DNA of 64,000 bases from Prevotella sp. khp7 (GTDB lineage: Bacteria; Bacteroidota; Bacteroidia; Bacteroidales; Bacteroidaceae), in NCBI RefSeq assembly GCF_900109055.1, contig NZ_FOIV01000001.1, positions 62,001-126,000 of the forward strand. Direction: 5' to 3'. The translations under genes were made by a program, and so were the position numbers. Positions 1 through 8,503 of the stretch are shown here, piece by piece; the stretch's first letter is position 1, and every line of letters begins with the position of its first letter. The notes below the pieces were generated by a model. It was given only the letters and a program-made list of their open reading frames with translations. It searched no databases and was not told the origin of the DNA.

Positions 1-165
1 GAAAACCTTCGCCTCAACCGCAACTACTATCGTGCCGGCACCTCGAAAATGAGCGACCTGCTCGAGGCACAGCTACTCTACCAGCAAGCACTCGACAAGC
101 ATACCGATGCCTTTGCCGACTATCAGAACAAACTTCTGGAGTACAAACAAGCTACAGGCCAGTAA
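1..165 (+). CDS. TolC-family outer membrane efflux protein, C-terminal end (partial)
   Basis: The window opens inside this frame; 54 residues are visible before a TAA at 163-165. The visible part contains NYYRAGTSKMSDLLEAQ followed by a polar, glutamine-rich helix. That is the usual closing motif of TolC/OEP proteins (a tyrosine-rich turn, an A-G-T/S step, then D-L-L-E-A-Q). The protein would be the outer membrane channel of a tripartite exporter whose other genes lie left of the window. It converges on the CusB gene, with about 25 bases between the two stops and no clear terminator. Family assignment rests on this short tail only. Confidence 0.75.
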   Translation, partial: ENLRLNRNYYRAGTSKMSDLLEAQLLYQQALDKHTDAFADYQNKLLEYKQATGQ

Positions 166-190
166 ATATACAAGAATCCCCAAGCATTGA

Positions 191-1348
191 TTAATCCTCC
201 TCGCCCGTTTCTGCCTTTTTCATCTCGGAGAGGATATAGTAGGCGCCGCTGAGGGCAAACTGAGTGCCGGACTGGGGCGTGTGTGCGGGCTGGATCTCCA
301 CGAAGCCCTTTTCCTCGCGAATGCGGGTCACCTCGACAGGATGGAACGTCCATTGACCGGTGGCGTGGGTTGCGGTGAAGGCGTAGGTCTTGCCGGCATA
401 GTCCACCACGCCCTCGGTGCTGAGTGCAGATGCTTGTTGGGTGTCGGTGGCTATCTTGCCGCAGAGGTAGAGCCCCTCGGCAAACTCGTGGTCGGGCCCC
501 TCGATGGTGGCACGCACATGGGTGGCCTTGGGGTTGTTGTCGAAGATGCGGCCGATGGAGGTAATCTTACCCGTAAACTTGTCGCCGCACGATGACTTCA
601 GTTCGAAGTTCACTGCCTGTCCCACACGGATGCGAGGCAGGTCCTTCTCGAATACCAGCAGGTCGGCATAGATGTCGTTGAAGTTGACGATGTGGAACAC
701 CTCCTGCTGACTGTCCACATACTGTCCCGTCTGGGCGCTGATCAGCTCCACGATGCCGCTGATAGGTGCGCGCAGGGCGATGGCGGTCACCGTCTTTCCC
801 TCTGCCACGCTCTCAGGACTGATGCCCATCATGCGCAGCTGGGCGGCGGTGGTGCGCAGCTGTCCCTGTAACTGGCGATACTCCGACGTCACCTGCTGAT
901 ACTCCCGACCCGAGCCCACATGCTCGTTGTAGAGCTTCTTCTGTCGTTCGTACTCGGCGACGACATATATCAGTCGGTTGTGGGCATCCAGATAACGGCT
1001 CTGCACGTCGAGCATATCGGGGTGCGACAGCGTGGCCAGCACCTGCCCCTTGGCAACCTTCTGTCCTTCGTGCACCAGTATCTGTCGGATATTTCCGCCC
1101 ACCACGGGCGATACTGATGCCTGACTCTGTGGCGCTACGGCCAGTTTGCCGTTGGCCTCCACCTCGCCCGCAAACTCGTGCATGGGCAGCGGGCCGAACG
1201 CAATCTCCAGTTTTTTCACCTGTGCGTCGGTCAGGGTCACATCCGTTACCTCAACCTCTGCCTCTTCCGCTTCGTTCTCTGCTTCGTTCTTGCTGCCGCA
1301 CGCTGTCATCAGCAACAGCAGCGCTAATATCATCGTGTTCTGTCTCAT
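191..1348 (-). CDS. RND efflux periplasmic adaptor subunit (CusB/CzcB-like lipoprotein)
   Basis: This 385-residue protein is the membrane fusion partner of the RND pump encoded just upstream and links the inner membrane pump to the outer membrane channel in the periplasm. The N-terminus is a lipoprotein signal with lipobox LMTAC and Cys17 as the lipidated residue. After an acidic linker come the barrel-sandwich half (GNIRQILVHEGQKVAKGQVL, about residues 88-107), a helical hairpin (about 110-180), the second lipoyl half (LRAPISGIVELISAQTGQYV), and a beta-barrel domain. The start lies one base after the stop of the pump gene, so the two are co-transcribed. Glu-rich and His-containing stretches fit a metal pump, but the metal cannot be read from sequence. 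No dedicated regulator gene is adjacent. Confidence 0.9.
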   Translation of the reverse strand: MRQNTMILALLLLMTACGSKNEAENEAEEAEVEVTDVTLTDAQVKKLEIAFGPLPMHEFAGEVEANGKLAVAPQSQASVSPVVGGNIRQILVHEGQKVAKGQVLATLSHPDMLDVQSRYLDAHNRLIYVVAEYERQKKLYNEHVGSGREYQQVTSEYRQLQGQLRTTAAQLRMMGISPESVAEGKTVTAIALRAPISGIVELISAQTGQYVDSQQEVFHIVNFNDIYADLLVFEKDLPRIRVGQAVNFELKSSCGDKFTGKITSIGRIFDNNPKATHVRATIEGPDHEFAEGLYLCGKIATDTQQASALSTEGVVDYAGKTYAFTATHATGQWTFHPVEVTRIREEKGFVEIQPAHTPQSGTQFALSGAYYILSEMKKAETGEED

Positions 1349-1349
1349 A

Positions 1350-4300
1350 TCAATAATATATCATGTTCATTCTGTTAGTCATATATTCGCCGTAAACCGT
1401 CCAGTAGTCCAGCTGCACCTTGGCCGCCTCCTTCATGTTCTGGATGAAGTCTATATAGCCGATGGCACCCTCCTTGTACGATGCGATTGCCACGCGCTGC
1501 TGTTCGTCGGCTAGCGGCAGTTCCGTCTCGCGATAGTAGCGCAGTTGGTCGCTCCATTTCTCGTCGGTGGCAGTCAGGCGGCGCAGGTCGTTGTTCAGTT
1601 GCTGTTGGGTATGCTCCTGCCGGGCCATCTCTGCCTCGTGCTGCAACCGGCCCGACTTCGACTTGGCGCTGCGGGCCGCGCTGAACAGCGGCATACTCAC
1701 GCCCACCTCATAGGTCCAGTAGCCCGACTTGTCGCCAATCTTCTGTGTACCTCCCTGCACGTAGAGTTTCGGCAGCAATTCCGCTTTCTCGGCCTTCACC
1801 TGCGTCTCAGCGAGTCTCACCTTTTCTTGGGCGAGCACGAGCGATGGATGATTATCCATTACCCATTCTTCATTCTCAATCATCAGTTGATTCTCTGGCC
1901 GATAGTCGGCACCTTCGCCCAGCCAGCGGTTCAGGTCCTGCAGGGCGATGCGCTCGTCCAGTTGCGCCTCGCTCAGGGCCAGCTGCGTCTGTCGCGCCTG
2001 CTGTTGGGCGCTGATATACTCCAGTTTCGCGGTGGTCTCCGTTTCGTAGCGCAACTGGGCCGCGCGCTCAAAATCGCGATAGATGGAGTCCAGATGCTGA
2101 TATACCCGTGTGCGCTCCCTTGCCACGATGGCCGCAGCATAGTCGATGCCCACCTCGCGCATCAGTTCGCGCTCAGCCACCCGTGCCTCCGCCTCGGCCA
2201 CTCGTGCCTGCTGACTCAGATAGCCCCTCCTGGCATCGATGCTCAGGATGTCCAGGTTCTGACGTACGGCAATGAGCGTGTAGGTGGCCTCGTTGCCGTG
2301 ACCTATCTCCTCGCCACCTGTCGATATCTCAGTCTCGCCCAGGTCCAGCGCCGACTTCTTCAGCGCCTCTGCACTCTGCGTGTTCAGTCTTGCCGCGCGC
2401 ATCGCCGGATAGCGGTCGACGGCCATCCGCTGCGCCTCCTCCAGACTGATGGTCTGCTGCGCCTTAAGTGTCGAAGGACTCACCAGCAGACAGGCCAGTG
2501 CAATGCCTGTCGCGATATGCTTGTTCATTTTCATTCTGATGGTTTTTTCTTCCAATGCATATAAAATAGGTACTACGATAAGTGTCAATACGGTGGCCGA
2601 GAACAGGCCGCCGATGACGACGGTAGCTAGCGGACGCTGCACCTCTGCACCTGCTGAACTGCTGATGGCCATGGGCAGGAAGCCGAGCATGGCAGCGGTG
2701 GCGGTGAGTAGGATGGGGCGCAGACGCTCGCGGGTGCCCGTCATGATGCGTTTGCGGAGGTCAGATACGCCTTCGGCCTGCAACGTGTTGAAGCGGTTGA
2801 TAAGTACCAGACCGTTGAGCACGGCGACGCCGAAGAGCACGATGAAGCCCACGCCTGCGGATATGCTGAACGGCATGCCGCGCAGGGCCAATGCCAGAAT
2901 GCCACCGATGGTGGCCAGTGGCACGGCTATATAGATCATGAGAGCCTGTCGCACGGAGCGCAGAGCGAAATAGAGCAGCACGAAGATGAGCAGCAGGGCG
3001 ATGGGCATCACGACGGTGAGACGCTGTCGTGCATCCTCCAGATTCTGGAACTCGCCGCCATAGGTGATGTGATAGCCTACAGGCAACTGCAGCTGTGCAT
3101 CAAGGCGCTCCTGTATCTCATCGACCAGTGACTGCACGTCGCGGCCTCGCACGTTTACACCCACATAGATACGTCGCGAGGCACGGTCGCGACTTATCTG
3201 CATCGGTCCTGGCTCGTAGCTCACACGGGCCACCTCCTTCAGGGGGATGAGTTCGCCGTTGGGCAGGTCGATATAGAGATTCTGTATGTCGTCGATGCTC
3301 TGACGCTCTTTTTGGTCCAGACGTATCACCATGTCGAAGCGCTTCTCGCCCTCGAAGATGACACCCGCCTTGGCACCGGCGAAAGCCGCCGATACATAGC
3401 TGTTCAGCTTCTGGATGTCGAGACCGTAGCGGGCGATGCGTTCCCGGTCGTAGCGAACGGTGATCTGCGGCAGTCCGGCGGTACGCTCCAGTGCCACGTC
3501 CTCGGCACCGTCTATGCGACTGATGATGGCAGCCATCTTCTCGCCGATGACATTCAGCGTGTCGAGATCTTCGCCATACACCTTTACGGCGATGTCCTCG
3601 CGTACACCCGTCAGCAGTTCGTTGAAGCGCAGTGCCACAGGTTGCGAGAACGAGAAATTAAGTCCTGGCAGCGTGTTCAGCACTTCGAGCATACGCTCAA
3701 TGAGTTCCTCCTTCGTTGAGGCCTTCTTCCACTTCGACTTGTCTTTCTCCAGAATGATGAACGAGTCGGTATAGTCGAAGCCCATGGGGTCGGTGGGGAT
3801 GTCGGCCACACCGATGCGGGCGCATACGGTCTTAATCTCGTCGGGGAAGTTCTGCAGCAGCAGACGCTCCACCTCCTGCTCGCGCTTGACGGTCTCCTGC
3901 AGCGACGAGCCCGGTCGCAGGAAGGTCTGCATGGCGATGTCGCCCTCGTCGAGTTCCGGGATGAATTCACCGCCCATACGACTGAAGATGAGTCCTGCTA
4001 TGAGGAAGAGGCCTACGGCGATGCCGAGCACCAGTCGCTTACGACTGAGTGAATAGATCAGCAGTGGGGCGTACCAGCTCTGTATGCGCTGCATGATGCG
4101 CTCGCTGAGCCCCTTCAGCCATGCCTCCATACGTGCCAGCAGACTCTGCCCGCTTTTCATGGGGCGCAGCATCAGTTCACTGGCCACAGGCACGTAGGTC
4201 AGACAGAGTATCAGTGCGCCCAGTATGGCAAAGGCGAAGGTGTAGGCCATCGGCTGGAACATCTTGCCGCTCACGCCCGTAAGGAATAAGATAGGTGTGA

Positions 4301-5678
4301 AGACGATGAGGATAATCAGCTGTCCGAAGAAGGCAGACCCCATCATCGTCGAGGCGCTCTCGTAGCTGATATGGGCCATAGAGCCCGCTGTCGTCTGCCC
4401 GTCGGGTTTCTCGTCGAGAAGCCGTTCCACCCTCGCCACGATACCCTCTACGATAATCACGGCGCCATCCACGATGATGCCGAAGTCTATGGCACCCAGA
4501 CTCATCAGGTTGGCCGACACGCCGAAGAGGTGCATCATGATGAAGGCGAAGAGCAGGGCCAGGGGTATGACCGATGCCGTGATGATGCCGCCGCGCACGC
4601 TGCCCATCAGCAGCACCAGTACGAAGATGACTATCAGCGCCCCCTCTATCAGGTTCTGCGCTATCGTGCCCGTGGTGCGGGCTATGAGGTTGCTGCGGTC
4701 CAGAAACGGCACTATGCGCACGTCGGCAGGCAGACTTTTCTGTACCTCCTCCATGCGCTTTTTCACAGCCGTCACCACCTTGTCAGAGTTGGCACCTTTC
4801 AGCATCAGTATCATGCCGCCCACGGCCTCGTGACCGTCCTGCGTAAAAGCCCCGTAGCGCACCTGATGGCCGAAGCGCACGTCCTCGGCAACATCGCTGA
4901 TGAGCACAGGCACACCGCCCTCATGCTTCACCACTATCTGCTTGATGTCGTCGATACTCTTCACCAGTCCCTCTCCACGGATGAAACTGGCCATATGGTC
5001 CTTCTCGATATAGGCGCCGCCCGTGTTCACGTTGTTCTTGCTCAGCGCGTCAAACACCTCCTGCATCGTCACGCGGCGGGCGTTCAGCTGCTCGCTGCTC
5101 AGCGCTATCTCATACTGCTTGATGCTGCCGCCGAAGGAGTTCACCTCCACCACGCCGGGTATCATCGACAGCTGTCGCTTCACCACCCAGTCCTGCATCG
5201 TGCGCAGTTCCTGCGGCGTATATCCCGACGTGTCGCGTGGTTGCAGCGTATATTGGAAAATCTCGCCCAGGCCCGTCGTGATAGGACCCATCTCCGGCTT
5301 ACCGAAACTCTCAGGAATCTGTTCCTCCACCTCGTCCAGCTTCTCCTTCACCAGCTGTCTCGGCAGGTAGGTACCCATGTCCTCGCGAAACACCACCGTC
5401 ACCACCGACAGCCCGAATCGCGATACCGAGCGTATATCCTCCACGCCCGGCAGGTTGGCCATTGCCAGTTCTACGGGGTAGGTCACAAACTGCTCGATGT
5501 CGAGCGTCGATAGGTTGGGCGCCGACGTAATCACCTGCACCTGATTGTCGGTGATGTCAGGTGTCGAGTCCACGTTGATATTCCTCATGCTGTACAGCCC
5601 GCCGCCCACAATTGCCGCCAGCAGCAACAGCACCACGAATTTGTGGTGAATAGAATAGTAAATGATTCTGTTGATCAT
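1350..5678 (-). CDS. CusA/CzcA-type heavy-metal RND pump fused to a TolC-type outer membrane domain
   Basis: At 1442 residues this is about 400 longer than a standard CusA/CzcA pump. Residues 1-1048 are the RND proton antiporter: a first membrane helix near 13-30, two large periplasmic loops, and the heavy-metal subfamily signature in TM4, with Asp398, Asp404 and Glu411 (DFGIIVDGAVIIVE), matching the CzcA proton-relay residues. Residues 1049-1442 are a TolC/OEP domain rich in coiled-coil heptads. The junction reads EEKTIR then MKMNKHIATGIALACLLVSP, which looks like a complete export signal embedded in the chain. Pump-channel fusions of this kind are known in Bacteroidota. A -7 box lies at 5701-5708 with a palindrome just upstream. 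Substrate is probably a divalent metal or Cu/Ag; this is not decided by the sequence. Confidence 0.9.
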   Translation of the reverse strand: MINRIIYYSIHHKFVVLLLLAAIVGGGLYSMRNINVDSTPDITDNQVQVITSAPNLSTLDIEQFVTYPVELAMANLPGVEDIRSVSRFGLSVVTVVFREDMGTYLPRQLVKEKLDEVEEQIPESFGKPEMGPITTGLGEIFQYTLQPRDTSGYTPQELRTMQDWVVKRQLSMIPGVVEVNSFGGSIKQYEIALSSEQLNARRVTMQEVFDALSKNNVNTGGAYIEKDHMASFIRGEGLVKSIDDIKQIVVKHEGGVPVLISDVAEDVRFGHQVRYGAFTQDGHEAVGGMILMLKGANSDKVVTAVKKRMEEVQKSLPADVRIVPFLDRSNLIARTTGTIAQNLIEGALIVIFVLVLLMGSVRGGIITASVIPLALLFAFIMMHLFGVSANLMSLGAIDFGIIVDGAVIIVEGIVARVERLLDEKPDGQTTAGSMAHISYESASTMMGSAFFGQLIILIVFTPILFLTGVSGKMFQPMAYTFAFAILGALILCLTYVPVASELMLRPMKSGQSLLARMEAWLKGLSERIMQRIQSWYAPLLIYSLSRKRLVLGIAVGLFLIAGLIFSRMGGEFIPELDEGDIAMQTFLRPGSSLQETVKREQEVERLLLQNFPDEIKTVCARIGVADIPTDPMGFDYTDSFIILEKDKSKWKKASTKEELIERMLEVLNTLPGLNFSFSQPVALRFNELLTGVREDIAVKVYGEDLDTLNVIGEKMAAIISRIDGAEDVALERTAGLPQITVRYDRERIARYGLDIQKLNSYVSAAFAGAKAGVIFEGEKRFDMVIRLDQKERQSIDDIQNLYIDLPNGELIPLKEVARVSYEPGPMQISRDRASRRIYVGVNVRGRDVQSLVDEIQERLDAQLQLPVGYHITYGGEFQNLEDARQRLTVVMPIALLLIFVLLYFALRSVRQALMIYIAVPLATIGGILALALRGMPFSISAGVGFIVLFGVAVLNGLVLINRFNTLQAEGVSDLRKRIMTGTRERLRPILLTATAAMLGFLPMAISSSAGAEVQRPLATVVIGGLFSATVLTLIVVPILYALEEKTIRMKMNKHIATGIALACLLVSPSTLKAQQTISLEEAQRMAVDRYPAMRAARLNTQSAEALKKSALDLGETEISTGGEEIGHGNEATYTLIAVRQNLDILSIDARRGYLSQQARVAEAEARVAERELMREVGIDYAAAIVARERTRVYQHLDSIYRDFERAAQLRYETETTAKLEYISAQQQARQTQLALSEAQLDERIALQDLNRWLGEGADYRPENQLMIENEEWVMDNHPSLVLAQEKVRLAETQVKAEKAELLPKLYVQGGTQKIGDKSGYWTYEVGVSMPLFSAARSAKSKSGRLQHEAEMARQEHTQQQLNNDLRRLTATDEKWSDQLRYYRETELPLADEQQRVAIASYKEGAIGYIDFIQNMKEAAKVQLDYWTVYGEYMTNRMNMIYY

Positions 5679-5700
5679 ACCTTTGTTTCAATTTTGGGTG

Positions 5701-5734
5701 CAAAGGTACGTCATAGGTTTCGCAACTCAGTTGC
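5701..5734 (-). promoter_or_regulatory. Promoter and palindromic operator candidate of the metal efflux operon
   Basis: On the minus strand TACCTTTG (5708 to 5701) matches the Bacteroidota -7 box, 22 bases before the pump start. Directly upstream, 5722-5734 is a perfect palindrome, GCAACT-C-AGTTGC, lying where a regulator would cover the upstream promoter region. No good -33 TTTG is seen at the usual spacing, which fits a regulated promoter. Confidence 0.65.
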
Positions 5735-5768
5735 AATGATTGTGTTATCTGTAGGAATTGCAGTTTGA

Positions 5769-6185
5769 TTATGGTTTATAACCAGTCTGCCACACGGCTT
5801 TGACGCCCTCGCAGAAGTCGTAGAGGATTTGTCGGCCCTGGATGCGGCGTCCTGCTGGGAGGAAACCACAGACGATGCGGGTGATGTGTCGGCGGATGTT
5901 GAAATCCTTCGGATCATCCACACCGATGCTTTCTACACGCAGACTGAAACGACCTATGCCAGGAAGAATAACAGTCTGTCCCTCGGTAAGTTTTTGCTTC
6001 AGAATGTCTTGTAGCTCGGTTACTACGCCCACAACAGCACCTTCGGAAAAACCGCTGTTACGACAAGCCTCAGCAGCTATCTCATCGAGCGTTACCTCGC
6101 CCTGACTTACAGTTTTTGCAAAATATTTCCCATAAGAATTGCTGCTCTTAATATTGTTCTTGATAAGTTTAATGTGTACTGCCAT
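5769..6185 (-). CDS. HU-family-like DNA-binding protein
   Basis: This 138-residue protein has the HU/IHF body plan in the longer Bacteroidales form. An N-terminal beta strand (MAVHIKLIKNNIK) is followed by helices with TLDEIAAEACRNSGFSEGAVVGVVTELQDIL, then the HU-like saddle VILPGIGRFSLRVES and a C-terminal extension (about 95-138) that ends tryptophan- and lysine-containing. It probably binds DNA non-specifically or at structured sites in the nucleoid. In Bacteroidales such genes often sit beside BT4734/VapE genes, as here, where the vapE-like gene is immediately upstream on the same strand. Its 206-base upstream region carries three GTGATAGAT sites and two GTAAAAC palindromes, so its expression may be tied to the vapE-like gene. 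Confidence 0.8.
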   Translation of the reverse strand: MAVHIKLIKNNIKSSNSYGKYFAKTVSQGEVTLDEIAAEACRNSGFSEGAVVGVVTELQDILKQKLTEGQTVILPGIGRFSLRVESIGVDDPKDFNIRRHITRIVCGFLPAGRRIQGRQILYDFCEGVKAVWQTGYKP

Positions 6186-6209
6186 TTTTTTTATCTGTTT
6201 TTTTTAGTT

Positions 6210-6283
6210 ATCTATCACTTTTGTTTCTAATGTGTTTAATATCAGTCCTTTATATGAGGTGATAGATGTTTATTATCTATCAC
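6210..6283. repeat. Left GTGATAGAT site array
   Basis: Three exact copies of a 9-mer: ATCTATCAC at 6210-6218, GTGATAGAT at 6259-6267 and ATCTATCAC at 6275-6283. The gaps are 40 and 7 bases. A partial fourth (CTATCACT) follows at 6286-6293. The array lies between the vapE-like gene and the HU-like gene and is the exact mirror image of the array at 8504-8577. Confidence 0.85.
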
Positions 6284-6296
6284 TACTATCACTCAC

Positions 6297-6383
6297 AGTA
6301 AAACAACTTGTTTTACTTTCTAAAGTGCCGTCTTTTACCATTATAAAGGCTATCTGCGACATAGTAAAACAACTTGTTTTGCT
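6297..6383. repeat. Two GTAAAAC palindromes between the vapE-like and HU-like genes
   Basis: At 6297-6317 there is a perfect palindrome with 10-base arms, AGTAAAACAA-C-TTGTTTTACT. At 6363-6383 the same 21 bases recur with one change in the right arm. The centres are 66 bases apart. A related palindrome covers the vapE-like promoter at 8456-8475, so these are candidate binding sites for one regulator; the first could also act as a hairpin. Confidence 0.75.
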
Positions 6384-6391
6384 TTTTGCGA

Positions 6392-8410
6392 TTATATCTC
6401 TTCAACTCTGAAGACCGACCCTTTGTTTAAGCGTTTATGCTGATAACCCATTTTAGTCAACCTTCTTCCGAGTTCGACGTCAGTTCCTTTCGTAATTGTA
6501 AAAGTAGGGAATAGCTTTTCAAGTCGCTTCATCATCGCCTGGAGTGAGACATATTTCGCATCATCCGGCGTCTCTTCGGGCGCCAGGTAGGTGAGTGCTA
6601 TCATCTGCTCGTAGTTGTTTACCTGCTGAAACTGCTCGTTCTGCTGCATGATATGTGCATTCTCCTCGTCCTCAAACCAGTAGTGGCGCCCCTGTTGCAG
6701 CTCGGCATAAAGCTGGGCGTAGAGTTGGTCGTATGGGATAATTCCCGAGTTGTCAATCTCATCGGCATAGATGCAGATGAAACGTCGCGAGCCAGTAGGG
6801 TCGGTCAGCGGACGTCGGTTGTTGGTGGTGGCGATGAACGAGGCGAAGCGCTGGCGCTCCTCCATCGTCTTGCCATACGGCGGACGGAACTTCACGTCGT
6901 GCTTCGAGATGAGATACTTCAGGATGGGCTGCTGCGACTTCGACATGGCATCGAACTCGTCGATGTTGATGAGCGCGTAGCCCGACATGGCGAGGAAGAT
7001 GTCGTTGTCGTTCTTCATCGACAGACGGTCGTTATAGTACATCTGCAAGTATTCTGGCAGCAGGCGTCGGCAGAAAGTGGACTTTCCAGACCCCTGCGGA
7101 CCGATGAGCATGGGCACGATGGCATTGCCGTGCTGCCGGTCCTTACCCAGCCACTGGGCCACCATCGAGAGCATCCATGTATGGAAGTCGCTCTCCCAAT
7201 GTTTATTGTCGGTCTTCACCCGTCGAGCCAGCTCACCTACATAGTCGTGCTTGCCGTTCCATTTAGGCAGGTGGCGCAGATAATCCTCCATCGGGTAGTA
7301 TCTGGGTATGAGGTTTGAGTCGATATAGCGGTTCAGATCCTTGTCCCACGACTCAACACCCGCTTTCAGTGCCTGGATGGCCATGGTGTTGCGGGCAGCT
7401 TGGTCAAGCGGCAGGAAACCGTAGCCCACGGCGTTCTTGCGGTATTCGGGTGTGCCCGTCATCACGTTGAGGCGCAGGGTGTAGTGCTCCTTCATATAGG
7501 CCTCGGTCTTAAAGGTCAGCAGTGCTGATGGACGTGTAAACCTCATCGGGATGGTCTTCAGGGTTTTACGGAGATAGGCTGTCTTGAATACGCTCTCGAT
7601 GGCCTCTCGGCTGAGGCTGTCGGTGAGCAGGGGGATGAACGATGCCACGCGGGCGCACCATGCCTGGGGCAGTCCCATGATGCGACAACCGTCGGCCAAC
7701 TGTTCGAGAACGGCGCTGGCGAAAAGCTCATCACCCTTCAAGTCATAATATTTCTCGATGGCAGCATCCAGACAGTCGTGGAATCGGCGCATCCGACTGT
7801 CGCGCAGACTGAGCCCGGGAATCTCCTCCGGATAGTTGTAGTCGCTGATGTCCTCCTGTATTGGGCGGAACTCTGGTGTCGTTTCAGGTTCTGACGAAAC
7901 GGTGATGGCGATGGCCGATGGGCTGTAGAATGGCTGCGGGTCGTAGCTGACCTTGCATGCCGTCGCGAAACTGGGCTCATGCTCTGCAAGTAGTGTGCCG
8001 AGCTGCGACGAATAGATGTAATGCAGTTTGCGGAAGGCGTTGAGCAATGCTGTCTCTGACGGATCTCCATCCGAAACCGTGTAAGGACATACGATGTGGA
8101 GCGAATGACCGTCGTGCCCCATGAAGCAGAGTAGGGTATAGGGCTGCATGGCGGCCATGCGCTTATACTCTTCTACGGTACTCATGTCACGCAGGTTCTC
8201 CAGAGATAGCAGTATCAGGCAGTTGTAATTTTTCACCTTCAACTCGCCGTTCTGTTTCACCCATTCTGCTGCAAAACAGACCTCCTTCTTGAAGTCGCGG
8301 ACATACTGCTGGCGGTAGGTGCCATTCCTCAAATTTGCTACAAACTCATCGAATTCCTCACGCGTAAAACTCTTTTCTTTTTTGTTTGTGTTGATTATAG
8401 TTATTTTCAT
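6392..8410 (-). CDS. BT4734/VapE-type protein: primase-like N-domain plus P-loop (VapE) helicase domain
   Basis: The 672-residue protein has two parts. Residues 1-170 match the BT4734/VirE-N type domain; the segment CFMGHDGHSLHIVCPY (about 95-110) resembles the S-G-x-G-x-H signature of archaeo-eukaryotic primases. Residues 370-600 are the VapE ATPase: Walker A GPQGSGKST (437-445), Walker B ALINIDEFD (479-487), sensor FIATTNNRRPLTDPTGSRRF (525-544) with arginine finger candidates Arg542/543. Such proteins are found in phages, islands and Bacteroidales chromosomes and probably act in DNA replication; function here is inferred. A frame extends upstream to 8464, but the -7 box at 8436-8443 places transcription start near 8430, so the ATG at 8410 is preferred. 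It is flanked by mirrored repeat arrays. HU-like gene downstream. Confidence 0.85.
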   Translation of the reverse strand: MKITIINTNKKEKSFTREEFDEFVANLRNGTYRQQYVRDFKKEVCFAAEWVKQNGELKVKNYNCLILLSLENLRDMSTVEEYKRMAAMQPYTLLCFMGHDGHSLHIVCPYTVSDGDPSETALLNAFRKLHYIYSSQLGTLLAEHEPSFATACKVSYDPQPFYSPSAIAITVSSEPETTPEFRPIQEDISDYNYPEEIPGLSLRDSRMRRFHDCLDAAIEKYYDLKGDELFASAVLEQLADGCRIMGLPQAWCARVASFIPLLTDSLSREAIESVFKTAYLRKTLKTIPMRFTRPSALLTFKTEAYMKEHYTLRLNVMTGTPEYRKNAVGYGFLPLDQAARNTMAIQALKAGVESWDKDLNRYIDSNLIPRYYPMEDYLRHLPKWNGKHDYVGELARRVKTDNKHWESDFHTWMLSMVAQWLGKDRQHGNAIVPMLIGPQGSGKSTFCRRLLPEYLQMYYNDRLSMKNDNDIFLAMSGYALINIDEFDAMSKSQQPILKYLISKHDVKFRPPYGKTMEERQRFASFIATTNNRRPLTDPTGSRRFICIYADEIDNSGIIPYDQLYAQLYAELQQGRHYWFEDEENAHIMQQNEQFQQVNNYEQMIALTYLAPEETPDDAKYVSLQAMMKRLEKLFPTFTITKGTDVELGRRLTKMGYQHKRLNKGSVFRVEEI

Positions 8411-8435
8411 TTTTATGTTGATTAATTTGATGCTA

Positions 8436-8475
8436 CAAAGGTACAAAATTTTTTGGTAAAACACAAACGTTTTAC
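8436..8475 (-). promoter_or_regulatory. Promoter of the vapE-like gene, covered by a GTAAAAC palindrome
   Basis: On the minus strand TTTG (8467-8464), a 20-base spacer and TACCTTTG (8443-8436) form a canonical Bacteroidota promoter with a leader of about 20 bases to the ATG at 8410. The -33 box sits inside the palindrome GTAAAAC-N6-GTTTTAC (8456-8475), an arrangement expected of a repressor site. Confidence 0.75.
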
Positions 8476-8503
8476 AATAAATTTTGCATCAAATTCTAAA
8501 AAA

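Noticed and set aside
1545..2564. Long plus-strand open frame opposite the TolC part of the CusA fusion
   Set aside because: Its product is His/Leu/Gln-rich without motifs, whereas the minus strand encodes a clear RND-TolC protein over the whole span.
4371..5513. Plus-strand open frame of 380 codons opposite the RND domain
   Set aside because: It is a codon shadow of the pump gene; the product is His/Arg-rich and has no recognisable fold.
6210..6383. CRISPR-like array suspected from the repeated short sites
   Set aside because: The units are 9 or 21 bases, partly inverted, with unequal spacers, and there are no cas genes.
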